Assembly: GCA_049692255.1 (NCBI GenBank) | Contig: JBAVOR010000005.1 | Span: forward strand, 1 to 17,304 | DNA from: JBAVOR01 sp049692255 | GTDB taxonomy: Bacteria > Babelota > Babeliae > Babelales > JACPOV01 | Direction of reading: 5' to 3' | Length of the DNA: 17,304 nt | In this document: one piece after another, positions 14,192 through 17,304 of the stretch | Layout: each line of letters starts with the position of its first letter | Position numbering within the stretch: the stretch's first letter is position 1 | Notes under the pieces: model-generated | The model's input: only the letters and a program-made list of their open reading frames with translations | Database searches by the model: none | Told to the model about the DNA's origin: nothing | Translations under genes and position numbers: made by a program

Positions 14192-14647
14192 TTAAAAATG
14201 GCGTATCCCATTAGTTCCGTACGTTAAATCAATCGTACCTTGCGCTGTATATAAAACATCGATATTAGTTCCCGGACCACCTGGCCCCATTTCAACGAGC
14301 TTGATTGTGCCACTGATATTGTTTACTACAAAACGAGTTGCTACAACATTCGTATCAATAACAATTCCAGTTCCCCCTGTGCCAAAGGTAGTATCGAGGG
14401 TGCCATTCGAAGTATGTTTCTGAATACGTGTATTCATATTTTGAGTGATATCAACAGTAATTGTTGATTGATTAGGTAAGGTAACAGTTGTTGCGCGACC
14501 CGGAACCATAGAACCATTCTGTATTACGGGACCGCCAATTCCACCAACAAGATTGGTGCTTACAATATCTGAATCGGTAGATTCTGCAGCGTGCATGATT
14601 GTTGTACTGTTTCCTATAAAAAAAGCAAATAATAGTAATTTTTTCAT
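14192..14647 (-). CDS. Small exported protein with delta-60-type repeats
   Basis: The protein has 151 residues, with signal peptide MKKLLLFAFFIGNSTTIMHA and likely cleavage before AESTDSD. The mature part has one repeat ending SNGTLDTTFGTGGTGIV (80-96) and a second ending AQGTIDLTYGTNGIRHF (135-151). This is the hallmark of the delta-60 repeat (DUF5122, consensus near DGSLDTSFGTGG), whose larger members are predicted beta-propellers. Two repeats are too few for a propeller on their own. The start at 14647 has GGAG 6 nt upstream; the ATG at 14659, four codons earlier, lacks a ribosome binding site and would overlap that GGAG. The gene follows its paralogue by 14 nt and is ended by a strong terminator. 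Function unknown. Confidence 0.82.
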   Translation of the reverse strand: MKKLLLFAFFIGNSTTIMHAAESTDSDIVSTNLVGGIGGPVIQNGSMVPGRATTVTLPNQSTITVDITQNMNTRIQKHTSNGTLDTTFGTGGTGIVIDTNVVATRFVVNNISGTIKLVEMGPGGPGTNIDVLYTAQGTIDLTYGTNGIRHF

Positions 14648-14661
14648 TTTTTTCTCCATTT

Positions 14662-15084
14662 TTATCGCGGTGTTATGATAACTCCATTATTACCTATAGC
14701 AGTATTTATGTCGCCATTGGGACGATACGCAATGGTTCTCACGTGATTTATAGCCGCTTGGGTAAGGCTAAAGCCCCCATCAGGCGTTACCGTGAGCATT
14801 ATTCCCGTCATATCTAATTCAATAATTTCCCCGTGCGTTCCAAAGGTTATATCCGGTGCGCCATTTAGTAAAAATCGTTTTATGCGCACTTTTCCGTAAG
14901 GAGTATACGTAGCAACAAGATATTTGCCACCTGGTAAGTGTACTCTGCCGGGAATTGGTATGATAGCCTGTTGCTGCGGTGTGTGTTGATGACGTGGACA
15001 ATCTTCGGCCATATGTGGGCGCTCTGCCCCATACATTGGCAGGGTCAGCAAAGCTGACAAGAACGATATACATATTTTTTTCAT
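14662..15084 (-). CDS. Small exported protein with delta-60-type repeats
   Basis: The protein has 140 residues, with signal peptide MKKICISFLSALLTLPMYGA and likely cleavage before ERPHMAED. A His/Gln-rich linker (22-40) precedes LPGGKYLVATYTPYG and LNGAPDITFGTHGEI (50-87). A degenerate second copy follows, YRPNGDINTAIGNNGVI (120-136). The first unit closely fits the delta-60 repeat pattern (LPDGKILVAG ... DGSLDTSFGTGG). The start at 15084 has GGGAA upstream and begins the signal peptide; an in-frame ATG at 15138 would translate through the upstream terminator hairpin and is rejected. It probably forms a two-gene operon with the paralogue downstream. No clear promoter of its own is seen, so it may depend on read-through from the cysteine-rich gene. 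Confidence 0.82.
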   Translation of the reverse strand: MKKICISFLSALLTLPMYGAERPHMAEDCPRHQHTPQQQAIIPIPGRVHLPGGKYLVATYTPYGKVRIKRFLLNGAPDITFGTHGEIIELDMTGIMLTVTPDGGFSLTQAAINHVRTIAYRPNGDINTAIGNNGVIITPR

Positions 15085-15117
15085 GATAAGATTCCCATTT
15101 TTACTTAAGAAGCACAA

Positions 15118-15148
15118 ATGCCAGGCAAAGACATGCAATGCCTGGCAT
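15118..15148 (-). terminator. Hairpin terminator or attenuator after the cysteine-rich gene
   Basis: ATGCCAGGCA (15118-15127) and TGCCTGGCAT (15139-15148) form a perfect 10-bp stem with an 11-nt loop, 23 nt past the stop codon at 15171. On the minus strand only a broken U-rich stretch (TTGTGCTTCTT) follows, so termination may be partial, allowing read-through into the delta-60 pair. Confidence 0.6.
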
Positions 15149-15170
15149 AAGTTATTTACAAAAAACTAGC

Positions 15171-15533
15171 TTAGTAGTTTTTTAATGTTTTCAGTCTATC
15201 GCCTTCATTCCAAGTTTCACCGGCATTCATCATACCAGCCGCTTTTTCTTCTGGTGTACAGTTAGAAGGACATTCTGCTGTATAACTAATATGCTTAGTA
15301 ATTTGAGCAGGTTCTTCTACTCGAACATAGCGTACGCAACATGGAACGTCTGGGCAAGGTTCTTCTTCAACCTTGTCATAATTACATGATTGTTTACATT
15401 TTACTTCGCAAGGCTTGTGACATTTTGGTGCACAAGTTTTTTCACAGCGGCTACCACAACGACGGTAGTGTGCTTCAGCATTAAGCATAACTAAGCCTAA
15501 AACCGCCAATAAAGCTACGAATAGTTTCTTCAT
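15171..15533 (-). CDS. Exported cysteine-rich protein with CxxxC tandem array
   Basis: The protein has 120 residues, with signal peptide MKKLFVALLAVLGLVMLNAEA cleaved before HYRRC. Cysteines at 26, 30, 34, 38, 42, 46 and 50 are spaced exactly four residues apart, with basic residues between them. Further cysteines are at 60, 65, 66, 88 and 92, twelve in all. The C-terminal part is acidic to neutral and ends in TLKNY. The ATG has AAAGGAGA upstream and a good promoter at 15594-15623. I recognise no named family. Disulphide cross-linking in the envelope, as for the cysteine-rich outer-membrane proteins of Chlamydia, or metal binding are both possible; neither is shown. It is flanked by hairpins on both sides, so it is probably transcribed on its own, with some read-through downstream. 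Confidence 0.88.
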   Translation of the reverse strand: MKKLFVALLAVLGLVMLNAEAHYRRCGSRCEKTCAPKCHKPCEVKCKQSCNYDKVEEEPCPDVPCCVRYVRVEEPAQITKHISYTAECPSNCTPEEKAAGMMNAGETWNEGDRLKTLKNY

Positions 15534-15593
15534 AGACTCTCCTTTAGAGTTTATTAATAAAATATAGGACTACTTCCTTTTTTATGAGGCTTA

Positions 15594-15623
15594 ATTATAC
15601 CCCTCAGGCTATGGCGCCGTCAG
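15594..15623 (-). promoter_or_regulatory. Sigma70-type promoter of the cysteine-rich protein gene
   Basis: CTGACG (15623-15618, four of six matches to TTGACA) and a perfect TATAAT (15599-15594) are separated by 18 nt. The expected start near 15587 leaves a leader of about 54 nt before the ATG at 15533. The 264-bp gap from 15534 to 15797 holds this promoter and the upstream gene's terminator and nothing else I recognise. Confidence 0.55.
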
Positions 15624-15705
15624 TAGCACACGAGAGATACATCCTCATTTAGAAGTATGATTCAATTTGAAATAAAAAATCAAGAGTATTAATATTTTTT
15701 TATAC

Positions 15706-15747
15706 AAAAACAAGATCCCGCCAGGGAAGAGTCCTTGGCGGGATCTT
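15706..15747 (-). terminator. Strong intrinsic terminator of the beta-barrel-like protein gene
   Basis: AAGATCCCGCCA (15712-15723) and TGGCGGGATCTT (15736-15747) pair perfectly, and the stem extends inward by a wobble and three more pairs to a 4-nt AGAG loop. On the minus strand GTTTTTG follows. It lies 51 nt past the stop at 15798. Confidence 0.85.
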
Positions 15748-15797
15748 AATAAGCGATGTCTTATAAAGAGGGCTTAAAATGAGGCAATTTAGGGGGT

Positions 15798-17304
15798 CTA
15801 AGCGAAGGTAAACCCACCTTTGACCCATACAGCCCAACGATCAAAAGCGCGGTTGCCGCGGCCTGAAAACTCGATATCTCCTCCGAGTCCTAGGAATGGC
15901 AGGTAATCACAGTTCTCCCAGGTATAGGCAAAATGGGCGAGTAATTTATGGGCAAAGGCTCCTGGATGGCTAGCTGAATTGATATCCAGGTCATCGGTAG
16001 TGATGAACACCAGATCCCCCCCATCGCCATTAGCATCCCCGGGAGCAAAAGTACCATTAACAGTACTTAAGCTTTGCGTGGTGTTAGTAGAGGGATCAAA
16101 TTCTTGAGTGGAGGTGTTACCCTGAACACCGTACGTGTTACCAACGATAGGGTCAGTAATAGTAATATTATCTTTTGATCTTCCCCAAATAGTGTATCCC
16201 ACATCGAAAGTAAAACCGCCATGTTGGTAATCGAATATCAAGATACCTTCTCCCTGTACGTCGTTATTCGTTTTAAGTTCACGCGTGAGCACATTCGGTC
16301 CAAATACAATTTCATTAGCATATTCACCATTGGCATCAAATTTTTTGAGCAATAAATAGCGGCTCAATGGCCCGTTTGCTTTTAGATCAAATGTTCTTTT
16401 TTGCTTCGTATTAAATAAGTGATATGCAGCACCTTCAATCCATGCGCTAAAGGATTGATCACAACCATTGTTCCATAGTTCCCAACGGCCAGAAAAGCCA
16501 CCACCCACTGCAACGTGATGCCCGTTACCAACAATTGGTTCAAATACGTAACGTCCTTCTGGCACGTTACCCGTTGGTGCAACCACTTGAAAGTTAATGC
16601 CAAAATGACCACATTCATTGCATAAGAAATCATAGCCGAGTAAGAAGGTGATATCGGCTACGTGTGTCATTTTTTGTTTACCGTTAACGCGTGCGTAGTT
16701 CATTTTCTCTTGCAATGCGGGGAAATCGGTTGTATCGAGTAGTTGTCCATTTAATGCTTGGATAGCACTAGCGTTAGGCGCAGCTGCTGCTGTCGTATTA
16801 CCCAATTTATTAGCAGCAATTGACGTACCAATAAAATCGACCGTTTCGGTCAAGCTCATGGACCAAACGGTATAGTTAATAGGGATGTCTATACGGAAAT
16901 GTAATCCAGGCACCCATTCGTCTAAGCCTAAATATAAATGAATAGCGAGCGTAAAATCACTGGCAGATGGCTCCGCTTTAATAGTTCCTCGATAATCGTC
17001 ATTCAAAAATAAGTTGCGACTAAAAATCTTTACGTCATTATTATCTGGTTCGCTTGGGCCGAAGGTAAGAATATTACCGTTCACATCATCTTCATTGATG
17101 CCCCAGAAAAAATCACCTACCTGTTTTTTGTTAAATGTTTGGCTTCCTTTAAGCATAGTGTATAAGCTACCATTCATAGAAAGAGTGTTACAAAGATGGG
17201 TGTGTAACACTTGTCCCACTAACCAATCTTCGATGTTGACACCTTGTGAGCGTGGGTTAAAGAATGTATGGGCGAATGTGTTGACGTGATTATCTGCGCT
17301 GAGC
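15798..17304 (-). CDS. Probable outer-membrane beta-barrel protein, 5' end outside window
   Basis: The frame is open from the window edge to a TAG at 15800-15798, giving 501 residues without the N-terminus. A GTG at 17219 is in frame but is not the start, since coding continues upstream (SADNHVNTFAHTFFNPRS). The sequence is rich in Gly, Asn, Asp and aromatic residues. Alternating polar/hydrophobic stretches typical of beta strands are frequent (GGGFSGRWELW, QSFSAWIEGAAYHLF, GGFTFDVGYTIWG). It ends in an aromatic-rich strand, RWAVWVKGGFTFA, resembling a C-terminal barrel strand. An insert near the C-terminus carries DANGDGGD, like a calcium-binding DxNxDG loop. A short CNECGHFG segment lies mid-protein. 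I recognise no named family; porin- or adhesin-like outer-membrane placement is inferred from composition. A strong terminator follows. Confidence 0.8.
   Translation of the reverse strand, partial: LSADNHVNTFAHTFFNPRSQGVNIEDWLVGQVLHTHLCNTLSMNGSLYTMLKGSQTFNKKQVGDFFWGINEDDVNGNILTFGPSEPDNNDVKIFSRNLFLNDDYRGTIKAEPSASDFTLAIHLYLGLDEWVPGLHFRIDIPINYTVWSMSLTETVDFIGTSIAANKLGNTTAAAAPNASAIQALNGQLLDTTDFPALQEKMNYARVNGKQKMTHVADITFLLGYDFLCNECGHFGINFQVVAPTGNVPEGRYVFEPIVGNGHHVAVGGGFSGRWELWNNGCDQSFSAWIEGAAYHLFNTKQKRTFDLKANGPLSRYLLLKKFDANGEYANEIVFGPNVLTRELKTNNDVQGEGILIFDYQHGGFTFDVGYTIWGRSKDNITITDPIVGNTYGVQGNTSTQEFDPSTNTTQSLSTVNGTFAPGDANGDGGDLVFITTDDLDINSASHPGAFAHKLLAHFAYTWENCDYLPFLGLGGDIEFSGRGNRAFDRWAVWVKGGFTFA

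Noticed and set aside
15085..15138. An upstream start extending the first delta-60 protein by 18 residues
   Set aside because: The extension would translate through a perfect terminator-like hairpin and displace the signal peptide from the N-terminus.

Overview
The window is a gene-dense piece of a bacterial chromosome with a core-gene block on the plus strand and a block of exported or membrane-anchored proteins on the minus strand. GyrA, DprA, L32, PlsX, GluRS and ACP are recognisable bacterial proteins. The small exported proteins, delta-60-type repeats, tandem M48-like proteases and reduced lipid-gene cluster resemble host-dependent bacteria with small genomes, such as candidate phylum Dependentiae (TM6). 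That placement is an inference from gene content; no rRNA gene is present to confirm it.

Layout. Positions 1-1189 (minus) hold an exported protein whose 3' end lies outside the window, divergent from gyrA. gyrA (1369-3984) and dprA (true start 4107) are separated by a REP-like hairpin element. An unrecognised exported helical protein follows (5353-6603). A promoter at 6629-6657 then leads into rpmF, plsX, a YfgM-like TPR membrane protein, gltX, a FabD-like protein and acpP, all closely spaced. This looks like the classical rpmF-plsX-fabH-fabD-fabG-acpP-fabF cluster after loss of fabH, fabG and fabF, with a TPR gene and gltX in between. The remaining FabD-like protein is full length but has lost all five active-site residues checked.

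Two REP-like elements in opposite orientation (11421-11591) lie between the convergent acpP and protease operons. The minus-strand block comprises, in transcription order, a large beta-barrel-like protein (5' end outside the window), a 120-residue protein with seven cysteines spaced exactly four residues apart, two small delta-60-repeat proteins, and three paralogous membrane-anchored M48-like metalloproteases. The protease genes are joined by two nearly identical 8-nt stop/start overlaps. Clear hairpin terminators and candidate promoters split this block into separate units, and a possible three-way-junction RNA leader precedes the proteases.

The strongest points for follow-up are the catalytically dead FabD homologue next to acpP, the protease triplication with its conserved coupling junction, the CxxxC-repeat exported protein, and the REP-like family. 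I see no tRNA, rRNA, CRISPR array or transposase gene.
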